DNA of 31,941 nt from an uncultured Eubacteriales bacterium. GTDB lineage: Bacteria; Bacillota; Clostridia; Oscillospirales; Oscillospiraceae. The notes below the pieces were generated by a model, which was given only the letters and a program-made list of their open reading frames with translations, had not been told where the DNA came from and ran no database searches. The stretch lies in the NCBI GenBank assembly GCA_900547745.1, contig URHT01000022.1, positions 1-31,941 on the forward strand, written 5' to 3'. Below, one piece after another: positions 22,799 to 30,341 of the stretch (positions are counted from its first letter, which is position 1; the number at the start of each line of letters is the position of its first letter). The translations under genes were made by a program, and so were the position numbers.

Positions 22799-24082
22799 TC
22801 ACTTGACGATCTTACGGGCCTCGATGTAGTAGCGCTTGTCCTGCGCGTGACCCATGGAGAAGGTCTTGCGGGGCAGCACGCCGTCGGACATAACGGTCTT
22901 GAACAGCTGCTCCTTGCCCATGGCGGGCAGCAGGAAGCCCATGTTGCCGGGCTTGCCGCCCAGCTCGCGGGTCACATCGTCGCCGTGGATGTAGTCCACC
23001 TCGCCGCCGTTGTCCTTCAGATACTGGTCGATGACGCCCTGCAGGGTGCCCACGGCCAGCTGTACCCTGGGATCGGGGACGGTGATGAAGTGGCTCTCGC
23101 CGTTCCAGACGAACTCGATGGTGTGGCCGTCGCCCTTGCCCTCGTAGGCGTTGGGATAGGCGGCACGGAAGGCGTCCATGAACTTCTGGTGATCCACGCC
23201 GAACAGTACCCGGTGGATGGGCTCGAACTGCAGGGCGTCGTCGTGGTTGTTTACCACCTCCACCAGCGCAAAGCGGGCGGGCAGGGCCAGATACTCCTCG
23301 GGGGTCTTGCCCTTCTTCTGCTCCTCGTAGCAGGCCTTGGCGGTAGCCAGAGAGTGGTTGCCGTCGCCCACGGCGAACAGCAGGGGCGCCACGCCGGACA
23401 CACCGTACTTCTTCTGCATGGCGTCGTCGGTGGTCAGGCCCTCCAGCGAGGCGGCCACGGCGTCGATCTGCTTGTCGGACAGCTTGTAGCCGGTGATGTG
23501 GCCGCCGTTCTGCATCAGGTCGAAGTCATAGAGCTTCTCCATGGTACCGGCGGCAGCGGTCAGCGGCTCGATGACGGTCTTGTCAGGGTCGTCAATGAGC
23601 AGCATGACGTGGGGCAGCTCGATGGGGGCGTTGCGGCGGACGCGGGCGCGGGGCGGAATACGATCCAGCACCGTACCCTCGGTGGCGCGGATCAGCGCGC
23701 CGGAGCCGGGGGTGAAGTCGTAAGCGTCCAGATCCACCATGCCGATAAGGCCGTGGCGGATGCGTCCGTCGGACTGCTGGCGCTCGACGTAAATCAGGGA
23801 GTCGGTCAGCGTTTCAAACACGCCGTCGGCCATGTACTTGCGCATGGCGGCGTTGATATCGTCAATGTACTCGTCCACGTTGGGGGCCTTCAGATTGGCC
23901 TCGGGCAGGATGAGACGCAGCGTGGAGGGTGCGTCGCCCACCTTCTCCTCCACCGCCTGCCAGTACTCCGGCTCGGAGGTGAACTGGTCGCAGGCCACCA
24001 CGGCCCACTTGGTCATGTCCTGCTCCTTGGGCAGCAGGATGTCGGCGGGATAAAAGCCCAGCTTTTCAAATTTCTTGTTCAT
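22799..24082 (-). CDS. DUF1015 family protein
   Basis: 427 residues, the usual size. Recognisable segments are GFYPADILLPK at the N-terminus, VVACDQFTSEPEYW, LPHVMLLIDDPDKTVIEPL, and the highly conserved FAVGDGNHSLATAKACYEEQK box with NHDDALQFEPIHR after it. The function of DUF1015 proteins is not established; the GDGNHS box suggests a metal or phosphate site. The ATG at 24080-24082 has AGGAGG upstream. The frame is open further upstream but without start signals. It has its own promoter (24135-24163) and terminator (22764-22790), with ispE following. Confidence 0.93.
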   Translation of the reverse strand: MNKKFEKLGFYPADILLPKEQDMTKWAVVACDQFTSEPEYWQAVEEKVGDAPSTLRLILPEANLKAPNVDEYIDDINAAMRKYMADGVFETLTDSLIYVERQQSDGRIRHGLIGMVDLDAYDFTPGSGALIRATEGTVLDRIPPRARVRRNAPIELPHVMLLIDDPDKTVIEPLTAAAGTMEKLYDFDLMQNGGHITGYKLSDKQIDAVAASLEGLTTDDAMQKKYGVSGVAPLLFAVGDGNHSLATAKACYEEQKKGKTPEEYLALPARFALVEVVNNHDDALQFEPIHRVLFGVDHQKFMDAFRAAYPNAYEGKGDGHTIEFVWNGESHFITVPDPRVQLAVGTLQGVIDQYLKDNGGEVDYIHGDDVTRELGGKPGNMGFLLPAMGKEQLFKTVMSDGVLPRKTFSMGHAQDKRYYIEARKIVK

Positions 24083-24134
24083 GGTGTTCCTCCTGTTTTT
24101 CATCAAAAGGTGCGCAGTGATGTTCCTATTTGTC

Positions 24135-24163
24135 ATAGTACCAAAATTCCCCGTCATTTGCAA
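24135..24163 (-). promoter_or_regulatory. Sigma-A promoter of the DUF1015 gene
   Basis: Minus-strand TTGCAA (24158-24163), a 17-base spacer and TACTAT (24135-24140). Lies in an AT-rich island. Confidence 0.75.
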
Positions 24164-24205
24164 TCGGTTTTCAAATTTTTTCAGGGCCGCTGACAAATTT
24201 TTTGT

Positions 24206-24234
24206 GCATAACCGGCGGACAGGCGGAAACAATA
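24206..24234 (+). promoter_or_regulatory. Possible forespore-type promoter of the DUF378 gene
   Basis: GCATA (24206-24210), 14 bases, then GGAAACAATA (24225-24234), a full match to GGNNANAATW. The spacer is one base short of the usual 15, and I see no sigma-A promoter here. Weak without expression data. Confidence 0.35.
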
Positions 24235-24270
24235 CGGGAGAAAGCAGTCTTGACACAAGGAGGGACTTTC

Positions 24271-24480
24271 ATGAAGATCGTAGACCGCATCGCGCTGATC
24301 CTCATCATCATCGGCGCGCTGAACTGGGGCGGCGTGGGGCTTTTCAGCTTCGACTGCGTGGCCTTCCTGTTCGGCGGGCAGACCGGCGCCGTCAGCCGCG
24401 TCATCTATACGCTGGTAGGCATCGCGGGTCTGTGGTGCATTACCCTGCTGTTCCGCGAGGACGGAACGGAGAACACATAA
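24271..24480 (+). CDS. DUF378 small membrane protein
   Basis: 69 residues. Two hydrophobic segments (~6-25 and ~43-62) are separated by a short loop; the first holds the conserved IIGALNWGGVGLF motif and the second RVIYTLVGIAGLW. Small DUF378 proteins are widespread in Gram-positive bacteria and have no known function. The start ATG is fixed by AAGGAGGG (24257-24264); an upstream in-frame ATG at 24202 has no ribosome site. It is monocistronic and faces the next gene across a shared terminator. Confidence 0.92.
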   Translation: MKIVDRIALILIIIGALNWGGVGLFSFDCVAFLFGGQTGAVSRVIYTLVGIAGLWCITLLFREDGTENT

Positions 24481-24501
24481 GCATCCCACCCGCATCCACG
24501 C

Positions 24502-24530
24502 AAAAAAGACCGCCCGTGGGCGGTCTTTTT
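24502..24530. terminator. Bidirectional terminator between convergent genes
   Basis: Stem GACCGCC/GGCGGTC (24508-24514 with 24519-24525), loop CGTG, with six A residues on the left and five T residues on the right. Ends both the DUF378 gene and the convergent membrane-protein gene. Confidence 0.9.
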
Positions 24531-24538
24531 GCATGGGT

Positions 24539-25318
24539 TCACGTCCGCAGCAGCGACAGGAAAGAGTACAGCAGGGCCGCGATGGGCGCGGCAACGACGA
24601 TGACGTACAGCAGCACCGTCCGGCCGGCGGCACGGTGCAGGCACTCCTCGTAGGACATATCGTCCCACTTCTCCGGGGACAGGACGCCATGGAACAGCAC
24701 GCGATCCACGGCGAAGCAGGCCGCCGCCACCAGCGCCGCGGCGGCCGCCAGCTTCTGCCAGGACAGCAGGCCGGTGTCCTTCAGCGCCGCCAGAAACGGC
24801 AGCGACAGCAGGAAGCCCAGATTCATGGCGGCGGTGGACGTCTGCCCTTTCCGGTGCAGCTTTGCGTTCTCGGTGAGCTCCGGCAGGCGGGGCGGCGGCA
24901 CGGCGTCCGGGCGGGTGCTGCGCATGACGCACAGGCCGCCCCAATCGCAGACCTCCTCCCAGCCGTTGTCGCGGCGAAGCTGGTAGAGCAGCTGGATGTA
25001 CTTATAGGATCCGATCTCCCCCACCAATTTGGCAAGACGGGGATCCTCCGGCAGGGTCAGGCTGTTGGGCATGGGACGATCCAGCGCCGGGGGCGCTGTG
25101 AGACGGCCCTCCTCCAGACGGAGGAACAGCTCGTCCAACTCCTGCAGGGCTGCGCCCTCCGGGAACAGGGCGTAGATCTGGCCGCCGGGCGCGGCGGGGA
25201 CAAATACCGCCTTTACGCCCTTGATGGTCTGCAGCACCCAGCCCCTGTCGGACATGTCCCGCAGCCAGCGGAGAAAATACGCCGTCTGCCACGGCGCGAA
25301 TGGGATCACTCTGCGCAT
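24539..25318 (-). CDS. Membrane protein of unknown function (DUF2812-like N-terminus)
   Basis: 259 residues. The N-terminal ~50 residues (FLRWLRDMSDRGWVLQTI) resemble the opening of DUF2812 proteins, which have a WL-x3-A-x-KGW motif. A second soluble stretch holds YIQLLYQLRRDNGWEEVCDWG (101-121), a repeat of the same GW theme. Three hydrophobic segments follow at about 163-180, 186-204 and 233-256. The function is unknown. It is transcribed away from the ABC-F gene from the promoter at 25342-25370, with palindromic sites between the two promoters. The start ATG has AAAGGGGG upstream. Confidence 0.75.
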   Translation of the reverse strand: MRRVIPFAPWQTAYFLRWLRDMSDRGWVLQTIKGVKAVFVPAAPGGQIYALFPEGAALQELDELFLRLEEGRLTAPPALDRPMPNSLTLPEDPRLAKLVGEIGSYKYIQLLYQLRRDNGWEEVCDWGGLCVMRSTRPDAVPPPRLPELTENAKLHRKGQTSTAAMNLGFLLSLPFLAALKDTGLLSWQKLAAAAALVAAACFAVDRVLFHGVLSPEKWDDMSYEECLHRAAGRTVLLYVIVVAAPIAALLYSFLSLLRT

Positions 25319-25341
25319 CGCGTTACCCCCTTTCTGATCAC

Positions 25342-25370
25342 AGCATACCAGATGGCGGAAAAAATGTCCA
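25342..25370 (-). promoter_or_regulatory. Promoter of the DUF2812-like gene
   Basis: Minus-strand TGGACA (25365-25370), a 17-base spacer ending in TGG, then TATGCT (25342-25347): an extended -10 promoter. Confidence 0.65.
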
Positions 25371-25371
25371 T

Positions 25372-25431
25372 CAACTTCAGGTTGCGCGGCAAAAAAAGCG
25401 AAAAATTTCGCGCAACCTCAGGTTGCGCGGG
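25372..25431. repeat. Palindromic operator-like sites between divergent promoters
   Basis: A perfect palindrome at 25409-25429 has ten-base arms CGCGCAACCT and AGGTTGCGCG around a central C. A second, less perfect copy, CAACTTCAGGTTGCGCGG (25372-25389), lies 41 bases away, about four helical turns. Both sit between the divergent promoters at 25342-25370 and 25451-25479. The CAACCTCAGGTTG core recalls dyads bound by MerR-type regulators, but no regulator gene is adjacent. Confidence 0.65.
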
Positions 25432-25450
25432 ACAAATACGGCGGCAGAGG

Positions 25451-25479
25451 TTGCTTTTTTACGGGGCGTGTGGTAGGAT
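25451..25479 (+). promoter_or_regulatory. Sigma-A promoter of the ABC-F gene and its leader
   Basis: TTGCTT (25451-25456), a 17-base spacer and TAGGAT (25474-25479). The start near 25486 gives a leader of about 225 bases before the ABC-F start codon. Confidence 0.7.
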
Positions 25480-25507
25480 GGAAAAAAATAAGAAGGGAGT
25501 TGAGAGG

Positions 25508-25528
25508 ATGAACCTGTTTTCCTGCTGA
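25508..25528 (+). CDS. Six-residue leader ORF (MNLFSC) upstream of the ABC-F gene
   Basis: ATG AAC CTG TTT TCC TGC TGA, preceded by GAAGGGAGTTGAGAGG, which offers a good ribosome site. It sits 22 bases after the predicted start of transcription and 130 bases before a terminator. Tiny ORFs in this position are the sensors of antibiotic-induced attenuation in many erm and ABC-F genes. Translation has not been shown; the call rests on the ribosome site and position. Confidence 0.55.
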   Translation: MNLFSC

Positions 25529-25584
25529 ATCACGGCACGATACGGTATCGGGCGGCGATGACCGCTCTGTTTGTTGTGCCTTTC

Positions 25585-25692
25585 GCGGGAAATCGGGGAA
25601 GCTCTCGGCTCCGTACATGGTCACGCCCTGCCCTCCGGCGGGGGAACGTGTGCGCTTATGGCTGCGGAGATGGTTTCCCGCAGCCATTTTTT
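25585..25692 (+). promoter_or_regulatory. Transcription attenuator of the ABC-F gene
   Basis: Terminator: ATGGCTGCGG (25658-25667) pairs with CCGCAGCCAT (25678-25687), followed by a T-run through 25692. Antiterminator: GCGGGAAA (25585-25592) is fully complementary to TTTCCCGC (25674-25681), which includes part of the terminator's right arm, so the two structures exclude each other. The rest of the 25319-25710 interval holds the divergent promoters, palindromes and the leader ORF. Confidence 0.7.
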
Positions 25693-25710
25693 CGTATAGG
25701 AGGCATGACC

Positions 25711-27207
25711 ATGTCCATTATTAAAGTATCCGACCTCACGTTCTGCTACGAGGGCAGCTACGACAACATCTTTGAAAACGTCAGCTTTCAGCTCGACACC
25801 AACTGGCGGCTGGGGCTGACGGGCCGCAACGGGCGCGGCAAGACCACGCTGCTGCGGCTCTTGCAGGGGCAGTACCCCTATCAAGGCACGATACACGCCA
25901 GCGTGGGCTTTGACTACTTCCCCTTCGACGTGCCGGACGCGGCGCAGTCCCCCATGGAGCTGCTGGCGCGCATCTGCCCGGACGTGCCCCCGTGGCGGTT
26001 TCTGCGGGAGCTGGCGCCGCTGGAGATGTCCGAGGACGCGCTGTACCGGCCGTTTTCCACGCTGTCCGGGGGCGAGCAGTCCAAGCTGCTGCTGGCGATG
26101 CTCTTTTCCCGGGAAAACCGCTTCCTGCTCATCGACGAGCCAACCAACCACCTCGACCGCACGGGCCGGGAGCTGGTGAGCCGGTATCTCAGCGGCAAAA
26201 AGGGGTTTCTGCTGGTGTCCCACGACCGGGCGTTCCTGGACGGCTGCGTGGATCACATCCTGTCCATCAACCGAAGCAGCATCGACATCCAGCGTGGGAA
26301 TTTCTCCTCGTGGTACGAGAACAAGCAGCGGCAGGACGCCTTTGAGCTGTCCCAGAACCAGCAGCTGAAAAAGGAGATCGGGCGGCTGCAGGAGGCGGCG
26401 CGGCAGTCCAGCGTGTGGGCCGACAAGGTGGAGGGCTCCAAGATCGGGAAAAACTCCGCCAAGGTCAGGGGCACCGCCGACGCCATGGGCGGCCGCGCCT
26501 ATATCGGCGAGCAGTCCCGGCGGATGCAGCAACGGCGGAAGAATCTGGAGCGGCGGCAGCAGACCGCCATTGAGGAGAAGTCCGCGCTGCTGAAAAACAT
26601 CGAAAGCAGCGAGGTGCTGAAGCTGCACCCGCTGACACACCACGCCCGCCGGCTGGTGACGCTGCGGGACGCGGCCATCGACTACGGCGGCGGGCCGGTG
26701 TGCAGCGGCGTATCCTTTACCGTGGAGCAGGGCGACCGCGTGGCGCTGTGCGGCCCCAACGGCTGCGGCAAGTCCAGCATTCTGAAGCTGCTGTGCGGGC
26801 AGGACATCCCCTGCACCGGGACGCTGGAGACGACCAGCGGCCTGACCGTCTCCTATGTGCCGCAGGACGCCGCCGGTCTGCGGGGCGGGCTGCGGGACTA
26901 CGCCGCCGGGTACGGCATCGACGAGAGCCTGTTTATGACCATCCTGCGGAAGCTGGGCTTTGCGCGGGTGCAGTTTGAAAAGGACATGGGCGACTACTCC
27001 GCCGGACAGAAGAAAAAGGTGCTGCTGGCCCGGAGCCTGTGCCAGTCCGCGCATCTGTACGTCTGGGACGAGCCGCTGAACTACATCGACGTCCTCTCCC
27101 GCATCCAGCTGGAGGAGCTGCTGACGGCGTTCCGGCCCACGCTGCTGTTTGTGGAGCACGATCGCGTGTTCTGTGAGAAGGTCGCCACGAAAACCGTGGC
27201 GCTGTAA
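25711..27207 (+). CDS. ABC-F ribosomal protection protein, Lsa/CplR-like
   Basis: 498 residues with two ABC domains and no membrane segments. Domain one has Walker A GRNGRGKTT and signature LSGGEQSK, with LLIDEPTNHLD. A helical linker (about 200-310, with EIGRLQEAARQSS and RRMQQRRKNLERRQQ) is the antibiotic-resistance interdomain region. Domain two has GPNGCGKSS, the variant signature YSAGQKKK and YVWDEPLNYID. The opening YEGSYDNIFENVSFQLDTNW matches clostridial Lsa/CplR proteins, which give resistance to lincosamides, pleuromutilins and streptogramin A by acting on the ribosome. Start: ATG at 25711, seven bases after AGGAGG; an ATG at 25705 is too close to the site. The exact resistance spectrum cannot be read from sequence. 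Confidence 0.93.
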   Translation: MSIIKVSDLTFCYEGSYDNIFENVSFQLDTNWRLGLTGRNGRGKTTLLRLLQGQYPYQGTIHASVGFDYFPFDVPDAAQSPMELLARICPDVPPWRFLRELAPLEMSEDALYRPFSTLSGGEQSKLLLAMLFSRENRFLLIDEPTNHLDRTGRELVSRYLSGKKGFLLVSHDRAFLDGCVDHILSINRSSIDIQRGNFSSWYENKQRQDAFELSQNQQLKKEIGRLQEAARQSSVWADKVEGSKIGKNSAKVRGTADAMGGRAYIGEQSRRMQQRRKNLERRQQTAIEEKSALLKNIESSEVLKLHPLTHHARRLVTLRDAAIDYGGGPVCSGVSFTVEQGDRVALCGPNGCGKSSILKLLCGQDIPCTGTLETTSGLTVSYVPQDAAGLRGGLRDYAAGYGIDESLFMTILRKLGFARVQFEKDMGDYSAGQKKKVLLARSLCQSAHLYVWDEPLNYIDVLSRIQLEELLTAFRPTLLFVEHDRVFCEKVATKTVAL

Positions 27208-27244
27208 AATCAAAACCTCCGGCTTGGCCGGAGGTTTTGATTTT
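27206..27244. terminator. Bidirectional terminator after the ABC-F gene
   Basis: A near-perfect stem of 18 base pairs (27206-27223 with 27227-27244) with a three-base loop TTG, bounded by A- and T-rich ends. It serves the ABC-F gene and the convergent protease-like gene. Confidence 0.93.
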
Positions 27245-28050
27245 CAGGACAGTGTTTTTTCTGCAAAGCCCTGCCAACCGGCGGTAAATTCCTCCGCCAG
27301 ACGGGCAGAGCCGCCCTCCTGCCAGCAGCGAGCCAGATAATATAGGCCGCACATACAGGCATACTTATCGTAATAGCTACCAAAGACGGCGCTGTGCAGC
27401 TGCTCCTGCTACTGTGCAGGCTGCGTCTCCTGTCTGGCAGAACGCATCGCGGCGGCACTCCGCGTCCAGACGGCCCGCAGTTCAGGCGCGTCCCAATCCA
27501 CCTGATTGGCTTCGCGGTCATTATAGGAGACGAAGTGGGCAAAACCCTCGTCGAAAGTGAAGGCATCCAGCCGGGACAGATAGTCACCTGTTTCCTGCAC
27601 CGCATCCAGCTCCGGCCGGTGCCGGTGGATGCAGACATGGCACAGCTCGTGAGTCAGCAGGTTATGCGCCACGCGCTCCACCGGTACGGCGCCCAGATAC
27701 TGGACCCACAGGCCCATGTCCAGAACGGCGGTATCCACCCCGGCGGGGCTTTTCAGCACCACCGCGTCGTTGGGCGGCGGATAGCCCACGATCAGCGCTG
27801 TCTCTGCACCGCGCAGAATGTCCTGCCAGTCCGGAAACAGCGCGTCCCAGACCGGACGGTTGCCGGGAACGAACGTCTCCACAGTCCGCAGCACCTGCTC
27901 GTAGACCTGCCTGACCGCCGCCTTTTGCGCATCGGAGCCGTCCGGCTCCTGAAAGTAGTAGCCGGGCTGTGTGAAAAACCACTCCTGCGCATGCGCGGCA
28001 AGGCTTCGCCCCGCCAGATAGTCCGTTACGATGTCTGTGTAGAGTTTCAC
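27244..28050 (-). pseudogene. HExxH metalloprotease-like gene interrupted by an in-frame TAG
   Basis: From a GTG start (28048-28050, AAGGAGG upstream) the frame encodes 213 residues and meets TAG at 27409-27411. The same frame then continues for 54 sensible codons (beginning QEQLHSAVFGSYYDKYAC) to a TGA at 27244-27246, just before the terminator. The intact protein would have 268 residues. The N-terminal part has the zinc motif HELCH (134-138) and, 30 residues on, DEGFAHF with Glu168 as a likely third ligand, a gluzincin-like arrangement. The TAG sits among Gln codons (CAG TAG CAG), so a single C-to-T change in a CAG would explain it. The gene follows rqcH after 12 bases. The truncated product keeps the catalytic motif and may still be made. 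Confidence 0.78.
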
Positions 28051-28062
28051 GTCGATGCCTCC

Positions 28063-29799
28063 TTATTTTCCCGCGAGACGCTTGACCAATTCCTCGTCCG
28101 GGTCGGCCAGCAGGGTCTGGCAGGTGGTGTAGACCACCATGCCGGGACGAGCCCCGGCGGGCTTCTTCACAAACCGCACCGGCGTATAGTCCACCGGCAC
28201 CTTGGTGCTGTCCTGCGCCTGGGAGAAGTACGCCGCCAGCGACGCAGCCTCCAGCAGGCTCTGTTCGTCCGGCTCCGCGCCGCCGGTGCAGAGAATGACG
28301 TGGCTGCCGTGGATCTTTTGGGTGTGGAGCCAGATGTCCCGCTTGTCCGCGTCTCTGGTGGTCAGGCGGTCGTTCTGGCGGTTGTTGCGGCCCACCAGCA
28401 CCCGCAGCCCCCCGGAGGTGCGGAATTCCCGGGGCTTGGAGGCCCGCTGGAAGCCGGGCTGCTTTCTGCCCCGCTGGCGGATGTAGCCGCCGTCCGTCAG
28501 CTCCGTGCGGATGTCGTTGAAGTCCTGCTCCGACTCCGCCTGCGACAGCTCCTGCAGGACGCTCTCCAGATACTGCAGCTCCTCCCTGCCCTTGTGCAGC
28601 TGGGCGGTCAGGTACTTCTCCGCCGTCTTGGCCTTGGCGTACTGCTTGAAGTAGCGGGCGGCGTTCTCCTGCGGCGACAGGCGGACGTCCAGCGGGATAT
28701 CCATGTCGGCGCAGTTCTCGTCGTAGTAGTTCTGAGCGGTAAGGCGGCTCTGCCCCCGCTCCATGCGGTAGAGGTTGGCGGTGATGAGCTCGCCGCAGAC
28801 GCGCAGGTGATCCCGATCCAGGCAGGCGGCCAGCTCCTTCTCCTGCGCGGCGATCTTGCGGCGGACGCGGTCGCGGGCGGTGGCGGCGGTCTTCAGCAGA
28901 TCCTGCCCCTTCTGCTTCACCCGCTCCGCCTGCTCCCGCTTTTCGTAGAAGTCGTCCAGCAGGCGGGAGAAGCTGTCGTAGGGCTGCGTCTCGGCGTAAG
29001 CGCCATACTGGGTCACGGGGCCGTAGGTGAAGTCGGAAAGCGTCGTTCCGCGTTTGATAAGCGTTGGTGTAAAGCTATTCTCATTGACAGCAATCTGCCA
29101 CCGGGAGAACACGCTCCACAGGCCGCCGCCCTGCGAAGCGGGGGCGTCGGTGCTGCCGCAGGCGCGGTAGGTCAGCTCCCGGGCCACCAGCGGCGAAAGA
29201 GCGGTGAACGTGTCCAGCAGCCAGCCGTCCAGCGGCGTGTCCGGTGCGGCGCGGGACAGCAGGGCGTGGAATTCCTCCTCCGTGACGGTCAGCGGCGAGC
29301 GCTTTTCCTGACGGGGCGGCAGGCGGTAGAACAGGCCCGGCAGCACCTGTCGCTCCTGATTCATCTCCAGATCGATGCGGCGCAGGCAGTCGATGATACG
29401 GCCGTCCCGGTCGCAGAGGATGAGGTTGGCGCGGCGGGGCATCCCCTCCCACACCAGCGTGAAGCGGCTGCGCTCCCCCAGCTCGTCGGCGGCCAGTACG
29501 GTCAGCGTCACCACGCGCTCCAGCGGCTCCTGCCGGATGGACTCGATGACGCCGCCGGACAGGTGCTTGCGCAGGAGCATGCAGAACATGGGGGGCTGGG
29601 ACGGGTTGTCCCGCAGCTGCTCCGTCAGGTGGAGACGGGGCTGGCCCGCCCCGGCGTTGAGCAGCAGGCGGCGGCTGCCCCGGAGCAGGAGGATCACCTG
29701 ATCCCGGGCGGGCTGCTGTATTTTTTCGATGCGGCTGCCGGTGAGCCGGGGGGCAAGCTCCCCCACCACACCCTGCAGACAGATAGCGTCCAAGGGCAT
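28063..29799 (-). CDS. rqcH: Ribosome quality control factor RqcH (NFACT family)
   Basis: 578 residues, normal for RqcH/FbpA. The NFACT-N domain opens MPLDAICLQGVVGELAPRL. The middle is a long coiled-coil region (about 285-425, EKREQAERVKQKG and EKYLTAQLHKGREELQYLE). The NFACT-R domain carries GLRVLVGRNNRQNDRLT and DIWLHTQKIHGSHVIL. RqcH binds 60S-like 50S-peptidyl-tRNA complexes and adds alanine tails to stalled chains. Where other members have an Asp-Arg pair needed for tailing, this protein seems to have Glu94-Arg95, a mild change by my unaided alignment. It begins one base after the mrnC stop and ends 12 bases before the protease-like gene. Confidence 0.95.
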   Translation of the reverse strand: MPLDAICLQGVVGELAPRLTGSRIEKIQQPARDQVILLLRGSRRLLLNAGAGQPRLHLTEQLRDNPSQPPMFCMLLRKHLSGGVIESIRQEPLERVVTLTVLAADELGERSRFTLVWEGMPRRANLILCDRDGRIIDCLRRIDLEMNQERQVLPGLFYRLPPRQEKRSPLTVTEEEFHALLSRAAPDTPLDGWLLDTFTALSPLVARELTYRACGSTDAPASQGGGLWSVFSRWQIAVNENSFTPTLIKRGTTLSDFTYGPVTQYGAYAETQPYDSFSRLLDDFYEKREQAERVKQKGQDLLKTAATARDRVRRKIAAQEKELAACLDRDHLRVCGELITANLYRMERGQSRLTAQNYYDENCADMDIPLDVRLSPQENAARYFKQYAKAKTAEKYLTAQLHKGREELQYLESVLQELSQAESEQDFNDIRTELTDGGYIRQRGRKQPGFQRASKPREFRTSGGLRVLVGRNNRQNDRLTTRDADKRDIWLHTQKIHGSHVILCTGGAEPDEQSLLEAASLAAYFSQAQDSTKVPVDYTPVRFVKKPAGARPGMVVYTTCQTLLADPDEELVKRLAGK

Positions 29800-29800
29800 A

Positions 29801-30202
29801 TCAGTTCTCCTCCATCATCACGTCAAACAGGTCGCTGACCCGGGCGGTGTCGCCCCGCAGGTACAGCCAGCCCAGCAGGCACTCCAGAGCCGTGGCCTGA
29901 TGGTACTGGGCGGTGGTGGCGTTTTTGGGGATGGCGTGTACGGAGGCGTTGCGCCCCCGCTTGAACACCGTCTCCTCCTCCGCCGTCAGCAGCGGCAGGA
30001 TACGCTGGGCCCGGCGGGCCTGCTCCGGTGCGCAGACCAGTGCAATGGCGGCGCGGTGCAGATCCTTGCCGGTGGCCCTGCCGTGGGCGCAGAGCCATGT
30101 GCGCACCAGCAGCTCGTACACGGCGTCGCCCACATGGGCAAGGCCGATGGAGCTGACGGCGCGAAGCTGGTCGTCGGAAAGGGCTATATGAAAGTGATCC
30201 AT
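29801..30202 (-). CDS. mrnC: Mini-ribonuclease III (23S rRNA maturation)
   Basis: 133 residues: an RNase III catalytic domain without a double-stranded RNA binding domain. Hallmarks are LAHVGDAVYELLVR with the catalytic acidic residue, FKRGRNA, and HQATALECLLGWLYL. Mini-III trims the ends of 23S rRNA in Firmicutes. The ribosome site AAAGGAGGTGAT is a near-perfect match to the 16S 3' end. First gene of the mrnC-rqcH-protease unit; promoter at 30240-30268. Confidence 0.95.
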   Translation of the reverse strand: MDHFHIALSDDQLRAVSSIGLAHVGDAVYELLVRTWLCAHGRATGKDLHRAAIALVCAPEQARRAQRILPLLTAEEETVFKRGRNASVHAIPKNATTAQYHQATALECLLGWLYLRGDTARVSDLFDVMMEEN

Positions 30203-30239
30203 ACGGAATCACCTCCTTTTGTGCGTATTTACCTGCAAC

Positions 30240-30268
30240 AGTATGCCACTTTCCGGCGCGTTTGGCAA
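30240..30268 (-). promoter_or_regulatory. Promoter of the mrnC-rqcH unit
   Basis: Minus-strand TTGCCA (30263-30268), a 17-base spacer and CATACT (30240-30245). Divergent from the promoter of the cyclic-nucleotide-domain gene. Confidence 0.65.
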
Positions 30269-30277
30269 GAAGAAGTA

Positions 30278-30307
30278 TCGACAAGACCGGTACGGGTATG
30301 ATAGAAT
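30278..30307 (+). promoter_or_regulatory. Promoter of the cyclic-nucleotide-domain gene
   Basis: TCGACA (30278-30283), an 18-base spacer ending in TGA, then TAGAAT (30302-30307), an extended -10 form. Confidence 0.5.
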
Positions 30308-30341
30308 GACGGCAGAATACGAAAGGACAGGAGGTCATGTC

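Noticed and set aside
25558..25710. In-frame extension of the ABC-F gene starting at 25558
   Set aside because: No ribosome site before that ATG, and the extension would translate through the attenuator terminator; the Lsa/CplR family starts at MSIIKV.
27409..27411. TAG as a pyrrolysine codon
   Set aside because: The gene is not a methylamine methyltransferase, and no pyl genes are in the window; a single CAG-to-TAG change is the simpler explanation.
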